64,000 nt of DNA from assembly GCA_024509875.1 (NCBI GenBank), contig JAMPIV010018771.1, forward strand, positions 1 through 64,000, in the 5' to 3' direction. Position 1 is the first letter of the stretch; each line of letters begins with the position of its first letter. Source of the DNA: Oreohelix idahoensis. Lineage: Eukaryota > Mollusca > Gastropoda > Stylommatophora > Oreohelicidae. Both the position numbers and the translations under genes were made by a program. Under the pieces are notes generated by a model. It was not told the DNA's origin. It ran no database searches and saw only the letters and a list, made by a program, of their open reading frames with translations. Below are positions 1-10,781 of the stretch, piece after piece.

Positions 1-1785
1 CTTACCATCCACCAGATAATAGGGATTATCATTACAGAGATGAATGGCAAGATATTTCAAATTTGGATTGTGAATCATGTGTATACTTCCTTCATTGGAT
101 AGGACCCGGTTCGTCGTGTTTGCAATAATGGGACAATGCTTTAAATATCACAACGTTGTGGCACCAGGAAGATAAAGTTTCCTAATTCATCAAGTACTAA
201 AGATTGTTATTAAAGAGTTTTTGGCTGGACTAAAACAACAAACATTCCATTCATACGAAAATGTCCCTTTTGAAGGCGCTGAATTACTCTCTTGAAATTG
301 TTGTAAAAATACTCAGCATACAAATGATAGTTTCACTTAGACAATGCGGCAATCCTAAATGAAACTATGGTTCACAGTTGTTTAAGATTTTGCCTCCTTA
401 CCATTTCTCACTTAAACCCACAATTAGAAATTAGTCTCTGGGGCTAAAATTAAGGAACAGGTGAGACAACAGAAAGAAAAAATTAGGGACGTAAACAAAT
501 TAAAAAGATGTTGAAAGAGATACTTACAAAAAGCGCTTCCATTCTCGAAAAACATAGCCTGGGATTATTGGTATGAAATGTGAGGAACCCATGTGTGACT
601 AGTGGAAAATGGAGGAAATATTTGGAAAGATATGATGGTTTGTGCTTCATTCAAGCCGAGATTTGAGTTTCAAAATTCTCAGAGACATCTGATTATGATT
701 CGGATGAAGTTTAATTTCTTTAAAGATGACCTTACCGTTATTTACAAGCACATTAGAGGAGCAACGTTCCATTATGATATTTATGAACCGCAAAGAGATG
801 ATACCCATTGAAATAATTAGATCAAGGATAGGTCCAGTTTCGAGGTAGCAGGCATTAAATTGTCAATGACAAACAAAATGTCACGAGTATTCGCCATGTG
901 TTTGCAGATCATTTAAGAAAATCATCTGCAACATGTATTTCCAAATTGCAAATCTGGATGATGGCCCACATTATTGTAATGTAGACATATTGACACGCCT
1001 ATGCCTAATCAATTCAGCACTAGAATCTGTGCATGAAGTGGTAAAATTTCTTTTCTCGTTTAACACTAATAATTAGTGATGCCGACAAAATGATTCACAA
1101 GGATTTCATCCGTTTATGGTAGAAGGAACTGGACAAGATGCTCAGATATAAAGTATATATACTTTGTTGGGTCTAACCCAATATAACATGAGTATGCAAA
1201 AAAATTGGCATTAATACGTTAGACGGTTTTTTAATCAGATATATTACAGATTTGTCTTTGAGGGCGCAAGCTAAAGCTAGTGAATACGTTGCTATTTATA
1301 CAACTCTACCACTCATACGCTTCAATGAGCACAACGATAAGGAGTTGGAGATAGAGCAGATATGATTAAGTATGGAGTAGTAGTGAGTGAAAAGCAAAAA
1401 TGTGTTGTGGTACTGTTAAAACAAGTGGGCGTCGTAACTACCATAAGGTGTGGCTGGGGGAAGTCAATAGTAGTGAACCGCGGGTTCGGTATGGCTGCGG
1501 TAAGTTGAGTTCGTAAGGGACAAATCGACTCTGGGTGACTCCTATTCATTTCCTTTGTTCCAATGTTTTAAAACGTTACAGCATATCTATCTGTCTTCTG
1601 GAGACGAAAAAAAAAAAGAAGGACTTTGCTGAAAAAAAAAGGATCTTGCGTTGGGATGGGCATTTCCATAAGATAGGACGCAACATTTCTCAACTATGTT
1701 TTTCGTCGTAGCTACAGATTAGGTGCTTGCATAAGAATAGGTTTTTCAGTGCGGTGTTGTGTGCCGCCGCGCTTATCTCGAAAGT
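1..1785. other. No supported gene
   Basis: AT-rich sequence with only short reading frames (up to 75 codons) that have no recognisable motif. Around 1,640-1,690 a short stretch reads LRWDGHFHKIGR, which recalls the C-terminal RW-GH-RM signature of non-LTR retrotransposons, but it is too short to call. Confidence 0.5.
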
Positions 1786-1880
1786 GTGCCGGGAGCGCCC
1801 GCGCTGGTGTGTAATGGCTTCGGCGTTGTACTGGGCGACCAGGTGTTCATGGGTCAAAACCGGGGCGGGACGTCGGCGTT

Positions 1881-1915
<35 letters not shown>

Positions 1916-2400
1916 AAGCAGTAAAAAGAAATGTTTACGGCCGGAAAATTTTGACTGAATAGCCTGAAACGGGCCTTCTCTCATGTGTGATGATAAAACC
2001 CTCTGTGGATGGGAAGGAGCGAAGCTCCTGACCGGGTGGAGGAAAGGAAAAGTCCTCAGGTTCCCTCAGCCTCGCAATTGTGTGAGGGGATGATTGATTA
2101 TGTCATTGGGCCGAAGGGCTGAAAGCCCAAGTGCCGCTGTTAAGAATAAAAAATAAAAAAAAAAAAAAAAAATAAAAAAAAAAAAATATATAAAAAAATA
2201 AACAAAAGCTAAATAAAAAAAAAAAAAAAAAAAAATATAAATAAATAAAATAAAAAAGAAAAAAAAAAAAGAAAAATAAAAAAAAAGAAAATAAAAAAAA
2301 AAAAAAAAATAAAAAAAAAAAAAAAATAAAAAAAAAAAAAGAAAAATAAAAAAAAAAAAAAAAAAAAAGTAAAAAAAAAAAAAAATAAAAAAAGTTTTAA
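1786..2400 (+). repeat. SINE family B, copy 1, with expanded T-run and A-rich tail
   Basis: A tRNA-like head (GCGCTGGTGTGTAATGGC, then GGGTCAAAACC in the B-box position) is followed by a body that matches 36,594-36,862 read on the opposite strand. Shared blocks include GACTGAATAGCCTGAA, CCTCTGTGGATGGGAAGGAG and GAAAGCCCAAGTGCCGCTG. This copy has a 33-base T-run (1,882-1,914) where the other copy has only TTT, and a tail of about 250 bases made almost only of A with scattered T and G (2,143-2,395). Two copies sharing a body and a promoter-like head support a tRNA-derived SINE. The parental tRNA is not assigned. Confidence 0.75.
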
Positions 2401-2734
2401 GTGTGCCGCTAATAATTTTGCAAATTTACTACATGGCGTATACCTTGTATTTTTAGTGATCATGTAATGTAAAACTGATCTTACAGCTTGAGTTCAGTCA
2501 ATAATAGCTGGAGCTATTAACTGAATTGAACAAAAATAGATATATACTTCAAAATCGAATTGACAGTTACCTTTTTATTCTTAAGTACCCACAAATTAGT
2601 GTATTTTATTTAGTATATAGCACTGTAATTTTTTATTCAGTCAGATAATTGTGCCGCAAATTTATAGAAAATTGAAAAATGTGCCGTGAACACAAAAGGT
2701 TCAGAAACACTGGAATGGAAAGATTGAAGTGTAA

Positions 2735-2914
2735 ATTAACATGACACAAACATAAAAGGTATGTTATCAGGCACTCGTAGGAAATAAAGAAGTAGAACAC
2801 TAGACAACAGAAAAACAACAGACATGAGTGGCTTACCCAGGATTCGAACCCTGGACCTTCCGTGCGACAACCCCCGCCTAGCTATGCAAGCGAATCACAC
2901 TATCCTCCCTGCCA
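2735..2914 (-). repeat. SINE family C, copy 1
   Basis: On the minus strand a head beginning CAGGGAGGAT contains a near-perfect B box (GGGTTCGAATCC) followed by GGTAAGCCACTC and a body (TTTTCTGTTGTCTAGTGTTC, ACTTCTTTATTT). The same head and body recur on the plus strand at 39,591-39,765. The two-copy match and internal promoter-like box support a tRNA-derived SINE rather than a functional tRNA gene. Confidence 0.65.
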
Positions 2915-3149
2915 TCTACGCATCATCAAAAATGATGCTTCGATGACAGGTCATTAGTGCGAACCGCAAGACATAACACCGGAAGTTTACCATGGGCAGT
3001 TCAGCCTATTAATGACGCAATCACTTCTGTTGTTCCCCTATTATACAGTATAGGCCAGTTCACACAAGACAAAGACCTTAATACTGTGTCCAGCAAATGA
3101 TAGTAGACTTAGAACAGTGAAGTGGTATGACGCGATCACTAATATGGAA
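2915..3149. other. No gene seen
   Basis: Short spacer between a SINE and a LINE remnant. No feature supported. Confidence 0.4.
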
Positions 3150-3335
3150 ATGATGACATGTACCAGACAATTGCCGTGGAACGTGAGATGAGAAGAAGAC
3201 GCTGGAGATGGAGAGGGCATATTGAGGAAACCTGTTGATAGTATTAATAGGCAGTCCTTGTTCTGGAATCCACAGGGTAAGAGACGAAGAGAGAGAGAGA
3301 CCAAAGAACACCCGGGGAACGAACGTACGAACGAA
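3150..3335 (+). pseudogene. Non-LTR retrotransposon ORF2 C-terminal remnant
   Basis: Reading through one frame change gives MRRRRWRWRGHIEE followed by NRQSLFWNPQGKRRRERE. This is the conserved basic tail that follows the reverse transcriptase domain in many animal LINEs (RRWRW-GH ... W-PQGKR-RGRP). The same motif occurs in the larger LINE on the minus strand near 39,950 (W-PEGERERGRPK). Only about 60 codons survive, with a frameshift and stop codons in the other frames. It is a 5'-truncated fossil with no coding capacity. The clade cannot be assigned from so short a piece. Confidence 0.6.
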
Positions 3336-3637
3336 CTTTATTTTCAAAGGGTTGAGAATTGGGCACGCAGGCCCGTCTGACATTCTGCCCTTCCTTTCTC
3401 TCACCTTTCATACTGAATTCATTTATTCTCACATGCATTTTACATATCAATTTCAAGGAATTCAACGTTGTAAAGTAAAATAAAATAGCACACTCAAATT
3501 AACATTAACTACTTATAAACATGACATACTATAGGTTGAAAAGTCCAAACATCGTCATGAGAAACTACAGTTGATATAAGAGAACTGGAGATATACAAAA
3601 AGGGATTAAAGAAGACATGGACACATTTTGAACTGAT
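3336..3637. other. No gene seen
   Basis: Unique-looking sequence leading into the minisatellite. Reading frames entering from the minisatellite are not genes. Confidence 0.4.
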
Positions 3638-4348
3638 GGCATGTACTGGAAGAGTTGGCATGTACTGGAAGAGATGGCATGTACTGGAAGAGTTGGCATG
3701 TACTGGAAGAGTTGGCATGTACTGGAAGAGATGGCATGTACTGGAAGAGTTGGCATGTACTGGAAGAGATGGCATGTACTGGAAGAGTTGGCATGTACTG
3801 GAAGAGATGGCATGTACTGGAAGCGTTGGCATGTACTGGAAGAGTTGGCATGTACTGGAAGAGTTGGCATGTACTGGAAGAGTTGGCATGTACTGGAAGA
3901 GTTGGCATGTACTGGAAGACTTGGCATGTACTGGAAGAGATGGCATGGACTGGAAGAGTTGGCATGTACTGGAAGAGTTGGCATATACTGGAAGAGATGG
4001 CATGGACTGGAAGAGTTGGCATGTACTGGAAGAGTTGGCATATACTGGAAGAGTTGGCATGTACTGGAAGAGTTGGCATGTACTGGAAGAGATGGCATGT
4101 ACTGGAAGAGTTGGCATGTACTGGAAGAGATGGCATGTACTGGAAGAGTTGGCATGTACTGGAAGAGATGGCATGTACTGGAAGAGACGGCATGTACTGG
4201 AAGAGTTGGCATGTACTGGAAGAGTTGGCATGTACTGGAAGAGATGGCATGTACTGGAAGAGATGGCATGTACTGGAAGAGACGGCATGTACTGGAAGAG
4301 TTGGCATGTACTGGAAGAGTTGGCATGTACTGGAAGAGTTGGCATGTG
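3638..4348. repeat. 19-bp minisatellite, 37 units
   Basis: The unit is GGCATGTACTGGAAGAGTT. The first unit starts at 3,638 and the partial unit after the array starts at 4,341, a distance of 703 bases, which is exactly 37 x 19, so there are no net indels. Variants are substitutions only: the last bases alternate among GTT, GAT and GAC, with rarer AGCGTT, AGACTT, ATGGAC and ATATAC forms. Because 19 is not a multiple of three and the unit holds no stop codon on either strand, all six frames are open here for about 650 bases. Confidence 0.97.
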
Positions 4349-4582
4349 TTTTCTGGAAGGCCTATGCTCATTGGGACGCGGAATCGTAATGATAATGAAG
4401 ATGACGATGATGTCAATAGTTACATCTTCGATACAGATTTGATGTATTGATTCTAGTTGTTGAACCCATCATATGAGGAAAGCCCTACCTAATTTGTGTT
4501 TGTTGAGGGGGGAGGGGGGGTTACATTGTAGTTAGGCCCCTATGTGTTACGATTGCAAATTGCACTCGCTATCGATAATTGG
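4349..4582. other. No gene seen
   Basis: Spacer with a short G-rich patch near 4,507-4,520. Confidence 0.4.
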
Positions 4583-4830
4583 AGTGTCAGATTGGCAGAG
4601 TGATTAGGGCGCTGGCCTCTCGTGGCAATTTTGCCGGGTTCGAAACACAGTGGCGTTACCATACAGTCTACCCAACTGTAAATGGGTATTTGACTCTGCT
4701 CTTGAGTTAAGGAACGCAAAGACATTGAGGAAAGCAACTGGCGACTTCACTTCTAGAAGCTGGACCTAGTATAGTGAAGACTAAGACTTGACTTCCCTAC
4801 GGCAGTATCTGCTATGGGGGATACTTTGAC
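4583..4830 (+). repeat. SINE family A, copy 1
   Basis: The tRNA-like head has an A box (TTGGCAGAGTGATTAGGGC) and a B box (CCGGGTTCGAAACAC). The body carries CAGTCTACCCAACTGTAAAT, TTGAGTTAAGGAACGC, AAGCTGGACCTAGTATAGTG and CTACGGCAGTATCTGC. The same ordered blocks recur at 8,535-8,815 (+), 32,437-33,055 (-) and 39,360-39,560 (-), with a weaker head at 48,518. This is the most frequent short repeat in the window. Confidence 0.85.
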
Positions 4831-7419
4831 CCTTTTTGGTTTAGTTTGAAGGACTATCTTCATTGCACACGTACAACTCCCGCCATAAGTGCTCCGATCT
4901 CCCCCCTTAGATCACACAAGGATGATCTCAGCACAGTGCACAAACTCCGTAGCACCGGCGAGAATCCCAATGTGTGTAATACAGGAATCACATTCTATAA
5001 ATATTTTTGTGGTGGGTTGGTTTCTTAATATTTTAAAAGGCTTACTCACTCTATGTAATTATCGGCTATTGACTGCGATACCAGTCGTTATAGAGTAGGT
5101 CAGTTCTGAACTCCGGAAATATCAAAGTTCATTAAACTTACGGAACAATGCACGCTCTTCAAGATTTTCTACAGAGAAGCAAGTCACTAGAAATTAATGT
5201 AAGGAAACTATCTGAAAATGGGTCAAAGACGAAAAGCAAGTTATCTGTTCTTGTAGATCCAAGTTTACAGGAGCTGGGGCTGGCATTAGGCTGACACGAG
5301 CTTAACAATATATCATGATTTAGGTCAACGTACGGACTTCCTGAACATTAGAAGGGAGATTGAGAAGCTAAGATAAAGGGAAGGAATATGGAAAAATCAA
5401 GACATGAGGTGTGGGTTCAAGAAAGGAATTGATCGAAGGAAGAAGGGGTAACTTCAGTGTGTGCTGTAGGATTCTTGATGTCATTGTTGTTTGTGGTATA
5501 TTATTGTTGTCGATTGTGGATCCTAAGATTTAAAAAATAAATAAATATTTAAAGTTTTCACACAAGCAGCTTTGTCTTTCCAACTTTTACTCAGTCTTTT
5601 TGTTGTCACGAGATGGATTTGGGGTGATCCCTTCTCGATCTCTCTTTCACTCCGGCAGTACTCATTTTAAATTGTTGTACTGATAAATTGCAAACTTTTC
5701 CATGGTCAGCACTTTTTTCTTTCTCTGCTATGTAGCAAAATATTTTGTACTTTCATTCTTACACTCCATTTAGTAATAAGTCATCTTGTCAGTTTACCTG
5801 CCCATCCCTGCTGAGATAGTAGACAGGTGATGCAATGTTGAAACGGCAGTCATGTTGGTAAATTCTCGTGTACCAAACCGTGTATAAAATGCATCTGCTA
5901 GTGTTAACTTCATTCATCTGAGCAAAAAGTCTATGAGCCAGGATTGGCGTAAGTTGTACATTTTACATTTTATATTTCCCATTACTAATATGTGACCTAA
6001 TATGTTTATATTACCATGTGAATATTAACATGTGAAAATCGCTAAGGGATGTCCAAATCATTTGAGGCTGGCAACTTCTGCGTATAGAATGATGATGTCA
6101 TGAACCACCACTGCTACGGCTGGTGACTGCTTTATCGCTAGTTTCTTACAGAGAACTAAAAGCATAGGTAGTTCCAAATGCCACATGGAACAGGGAGGGA
6201 AAGATGAAAGAAATGATGTACGTTCTAAGTATAATATTTACATATTCAAACGAGTGTAAATGTCTATGTAAACATGTTCACTTTAAAATTAATGAAAGTT
6301 TCAAACTTTTCAACAAGTGTAGATATAAAATGGAAACGTATTCAATTTATATTGTGAACACTTTTCAATCAGTGGAGAAGTAAATGTAAACATATTCTAT
6401 CAGTACTATTAATCTTTTCATTTAAATGTAAAATAATGATAAAGCTTTTTAATTTAAATGTAAATTAAGTTTTCTATCGAGAGATTAAGTTTAATTCTCA
6501 CCGAGGGTAAATTATGAGGTAGATGGGATGGTGGAATAGAGAGAAGGGGACACAATACTCAGGAGAGCGTTCCGTTTCTATTCTTTTACCAAAGTTGTTA
6601 GTGGTATCAGTTGAGGGTACTATCTCTGGAGCAAGAAGGGAACAGTGGCATGAGCTTTAAGGCAAGGGACCAACTTCGTAGACACTCACTGATATTTCTG
6701 GGAACATGCTGCGCCCTAACAATCTTGACCAGCGACGAGCGTGATCAGTCTACCAAGAACCAAACCATCAGCGGGAGCAGAACCTACCACTGGCAGATAT
6801 GTTAAACGTTAAAGCTGTCACGTGAACTCCTTTATAAATTTTCATCGCATCACAACAGTGATGACAATTTTCTGCTTAATCATTATTCAAATTTTCTAAA
6901 ACCTTTTTAGACCTAAATGATTACTAAATTTGTTATTTGTAATTATACAAATTGAACTTCGATTTAATCATTTTAAATATACTGCATGTTTGTCTCAGTC
7001 AATTTACAAAATACACTCTAAACAGAGCTATACCTTAATAATAATAAGAAACCCACTGAGTAAATCAGGGTGGGGGCTTGACGAGCTAAAATTAATAATT
7101 ACTTAATTCTTCATAAAAGGTGGCGGACCGATATAAAGTTAACAGTTCCCCTGCCAATGCAGCATTGTTCTTGACTTCGGAAATATCTTATGAAAACTAC
7201 CTTGGGATAGAAGCGTCATTATCCTTCTATCTACAACTCTGCCAAGAGTAATCTGGTGCGAAGGTAGATACCTTTGAAGGCCCATAGTTAAATCCAACAA
7301 ACGTAACATTAGGTCTGTCACATTCATGCCGGCTGGATTGGCCCAGTTATTTCTCATTGAGGCGTTAAGCAAGACATTCTTTCTCATCATCTCGGTACGA
7401 CTGCTTAACAATTTACTTA
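4831..7419. other. No supported gene
   Basis: About 2.6 kb of AT-rich DNA. Open frames stay below about 90 codons. The 90-codon minus-strand frame at 7,139-7,411 has no recognisable domain and adjoins a LINE fragment, so it is not called. Confidence 0.5.
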
Positions 7420-7860
7420 CTACTTTGTAATTCCTCTTCTACCGTAAGATGTAGAGATTTGGAAGACAGAGCACAATACTATCATATCGGCTGTCTTCCT
7501 CCTGGCCTGGTTCCATTCTGGTCCTCGTTCCTTCAAAGATTGTCTAATGTTGTCCTCCCAGCGGACTTTGGGTCGTCCTGGAGGTCTGGATCCCTGGCTC
7601 TTAGTTTCCCATGGTTGTCGTGGTAGCCGATCTTCTCCCATTCTGCAGACATGGCCAAACCATCTTAGTTGGGACTGTTCTACTGCAGGGGCTGGGTTCT
7701 TAGCTCTTGACGTATCGTCTGGTTGCGGACCATGTCACTTCGTGTTACTTCAACCACCTTCCTCAAATACCTCATTTCTGAGGTTTGAATCTGGCTTGTA
7801 TGGGTTGTAGTCTTTGCCCATGTCTTGCATCCGTACGTAAAGACTTAACAATTTATAACT
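7420..7860 (-). pseudogene. Non-LTR retrotransposon reverse transcriptase C-terminus
   Basis: On the minus strand, starting near 7,860, the peptide reads FTYGCKTWAKTTTHTSQIQT, then SEMRYLRKVVEV. After a one-base shift it continues WFGHVCRMGEDRLPRQ and GRPKVRWEDNIRQSLKERG. This is the region downstream of the RT catalytic palm and the basic tail of a LINE ORF2. Its first half is nearly the same as the peptide encoded at 63,840-64,000 on the plus strand, so both belong to one family. It lacks the catalytic YADD region because of 5' truncation and is inactive. Confidence 0.8.
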
Positions 7861-8534
7861 ATTAAAATGATTTTGCTTAGACGAAATACAGCTTGCATTC
7901 TTCTGGTCAAAGAATAATCAAACCACACTGTCTTTAATACTTGGACATGCGTCCTAATGTAACCGATGGTCTCTGTGTCTAGGATGAATGGTGCGCGCCT
8001 TGCCAAAACGAGGCAAAATTTTATTTTTAAAAAACTTACCATTGATTCTAGTCCCGTATAGTTTTCCAGGGGTCTCCGAAACGAAAAATAAAGAAGAGGA
8101 CTACCATACCGTCAGGCAAGTCGTACGAGGCCACTAATGTGAGGACGTGCATTGGGCTAACAACTTCATCATGTAGAACAAAATGCCACAGAAACCACTA
8201 ATGCAAGAGACTACTGGTACAGACTTCCTGCAAGGAAACCAGTTGTAATGGTAGTTCCATGCTCCGTAAGGAGCACAAAGTAACATGATATAGATGATGA
8301 TGGTGTATTTTACAGCCCACGGCCGCTGCAGTTATTTGTTATCTTTCGTTTTATTTTTGAATGCAGCCACCTACACATAGGAGTGGCAACGCTGTAATTA
8401 CAGGGGTGGGCGCCATGCGTATTCTAATAATAATCCATGATGTCATGTGCTATTTCTGTAGCAACATCCTCTATGCTATGATGCGTACAAAATTAGTTCA
8501 CCTTTTTAAATACAAATTTATTCTATATAGTAAC
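7861..8534. other. No supported gene
   Basis: No recognisable coding or repeat feature. Confidence 0.4.
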
Positions 8535-8815
8535 GAGCGTCCGATTGACAGAGTGGTTAGAGCGCTAGTGTCTCTCGGCAAAGGAGCTGGGTTCAATTCA
8601 CGCTGCCGACACGCTCCAGTCTACCCGGTTGTAAATGGGTACCTGACTCTGCTTTTTGAGTTAGGGAAGGAAAAGGAGGAAGGGAACTAGTCACCCCACC
8701 TCTCAATGCTGGACCTAGTATGGTGAAGCCTCTAACACTTCACTCCCCTACGACAGTATCTGATAAAAGACTACCTTTACCTTTACCTTGACCTTGACCT
8801 TTACCTTTATCCTAG
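8535..8815 (+). repeat. SINE family A, copy 2, with CCTTTAC-type tail
   Basis: A-box block TGACAGAGTGGTTAGAGCGC and B-box block TGGGTTCAATTC, then the family A body (GTAAATGGGTACCTGACTCTG, AGCTGGACC-like and CACTTCACTCCCCTACG). The copy ends in a short tandem tail of CCTTTA/CCTTGA units (about 8,780-8,815). The preserved order of head, body and simple tail makes this the cleanest copy of the family. Confidence 0.88.
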
Positions 8816-10093
8816 TAACCCACTATTTTCTTGTGAACTGCATTTTATTACTGACCATAATTTCCAGGAACATATAGTTAACTCGCCTTTCAATGAGTAA
8901 AAGGCTTACTTTGTCAAGACAGTTTCAGCAATCACATTGTTAGTCGATGCCTCGTTAGAAATCAGCGCTAGAATTGAGAGCAGACATTACTTTAAGTGGA
9001 TTTACTTACTATAATATGACGTTTAAAAAAAATGCATGGAGTTAGGATGTTGTAACTCAAATTCTTGTTCCAGATGTGAGGACTAAAATCCCTGTTGAGG
9101 CGTGTGTGAATTGTTATTGACACTCGGTGTCAGCATTTCCGACACTTTGACAGCCAATGATTTTCCTCATATAATTAGGCTATAACCTAGTTTTTTTCCC
9201 GCTTTTTTATTTTTACACTAGCTGACCTAGAATTTTAAAAACAGCTGTAGCGATTAGACTTCCAAGAATCGACAGTTAGACAACAGTATTTACTACCAGT
9301 CAATTAAGCGGTATTGGATCCAGTTCATATACTCTGGAATTATAAACCAAGTGAATGTGTGCATATATTTAATGTCTGCGCACATATCTCGTCTATGTAA
9401 CATTGACATACCACAATAGTTTATTTTAATTATTTATTTTCTCTGCTAAAGGGGTTGGCAACAGGTCGATCTCGATCTACCCGTAGATCTCATGGGAGTA
9501 TTCATGAAGAGGAAAAAGAAAGAATTTTTAAGCTAGAAAAACGTTAGACGAGTCCCTTTTCCCCGGAAATAAAAAGCGCGGTTTTCCCAGGGCACAGATT
9601 ACTAATAAGCTTAAGGGACCCCAAGATGCAGCAATAGTGAATGCAGTCAGCGACCCATAGCTTGACTGCTTGCATCAGGATCAGCGAACCAGAGCTGATC
9701 AAAACCGTACTCCACCTCCACGTGGTGGTCCTGGAAACAGTCTGCAGCAGTGCAGTCTGGCTGAGCGAGTACGGATCGAAATGGGAAGGCAAACCCGGTC
9801 CCTAAAAATGCCGTGCAGAAGTCGGATGTGTCGACCGAAAGGTGCAGATATCACAGCTTAGGCGCAAACAGACACAACGCAACCACCGTCCTTTTCAGGG
9901 CGAACGAGGAAGAAGGAAGAAGAAGAAGAATCAACCTGTTAAAATTTCAATCCCCACTATACTGTTAATATATAGAGTCCTCACCAAAGTGTCACAATAT
10001 CATATATCTTATCTTGACCTTATCGTTAAAGGTGTTTAAAGACTTTACAAACTTGTCACATTAATTGCCGAGGTATACGGAGCGTAAAGGACG
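8816..10093. other. No supported gene; possible hAT-like terminus near 9,459
   Basis: Mostly featureless. At 9,459-9,492 the text GGGGTTGGCAACAGGTCGAT followed by CTCGATCTACCCGTAGATC resembles the ends of some hAT elements, but no partner terminus or target duplication was found. A GAA-rich stretch at 9,910-9,931 may be the tail of an old retroelement. Confidence 0.4.
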
Positions 10094-10101
10094 ATGTAGA
10101 C
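10094..10101. repeat. Target-site duplication, left copy of the hAT element
   Basis: ATGTAGAC directly precedes the hAT 5' terminus. The right copy at 34,575-34,582 is GTGTAGGC, matching at 6 of 8 positions with both mismatches A/G transitions. Eight bases is the hAT rule. Confidence 0.6.
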
Positions 10102-10781
10102 CAGTGGTTCCCAAAGTTGGCGGTACCGCCCCCCTGAGGGCTTTGGAAGGATCCAAGGGGGCGATACGGAAAAAATGGGCCAGAGGGGGGCGTTCAGTAG
10201 TAAATAGTGGCCGTTTAGTAGTAAGGGGGGTTCAGGATTTGACAAGCTAAATTCAGTACGTGCGGGGGAGAAAGGAATTGTGGATTTGAGAGACAACATC
10301 AGTGAAGCGGGGACGATGTGGATGGTTGTGTTATTAGGGTCATTAAACAAGGCATAGTTTCGTCTATGCGTGTCATTCTGAGCTCAGGTAACCATCGCTG
10401 ACCATAAACGGTAATCGGGAATTGCTAGGAAAGGGGGTTAGCCAAACACCTATTGTCCATTCGATCACTCCAGAAGAAAGAGAAATGATCCGTGCCGATG
10501 GGATGGACGAAATAAGATACCTGCTGATGATTCAGAAAGTACCAACTTTGCTTTGTTGTGGAATTTATTGCCTCAGTATTTGCGGGGGCTAGTGGTAACT
10601 AAATATTCGGAGATTGGTAATAAATAACAGAAAAGGCTCAAAGGAGCAAGTTTTTAACGGCACTTGGCAGTAGAAATCAGTCTTTGAACCTCTGAACCGG
10701 CTTTCCTACCTTATATTCAGACAGACTTTCATAAATCGACTGGCGCGATGTACGTTTCCCGTCTATTTTCAACGTTGCTAT
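10102..10781 (+). mobile_element. hAT 5' terminal region
   Basis: Terminal repeat at 10,102-10,116 followed by G/C-rich subterminal sequence to about 10,230. The rest is probable 5' untranslated sequence up to the element 1 insertion point. Reading frames on both strands here are by-products of the GC-rich inverted motifs. Confidence 0.65.

Noticed and set aside
1640..1690. LRWDGHFHKIGR peptide suggesting a LINE tail
   Set aside because: Too short and isolated to support a feature.
2209..2463. Poly-Phe minus-strand frame
   Set aside because: Translation of the A-rich SINE tail.
2826..2914. tRNA-like sequence with a good B box on the minus strand
   Set aside because: No complete cloverleaf. 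The same unit with the same body recurs at 39,591, so it is a SINE head.
3509..4450. Six overlapping open frames of 233-283 codons, rich in Cys, Trp or Pro-Val-His
   Set aside because: They are all products of the stop-free 19-bp repeat. There is no promoter, domain or codon bias favouring one.
9459..9492. Possible second hAT terminus
   Set aside because: No partner end, duplication or transposase is linked to it.
10045..10350. 101-codon minus-strand frame over the hAT 5' end
   Set aside because: Arises from the GC-rich terminal sequence of the hAT. No domain.
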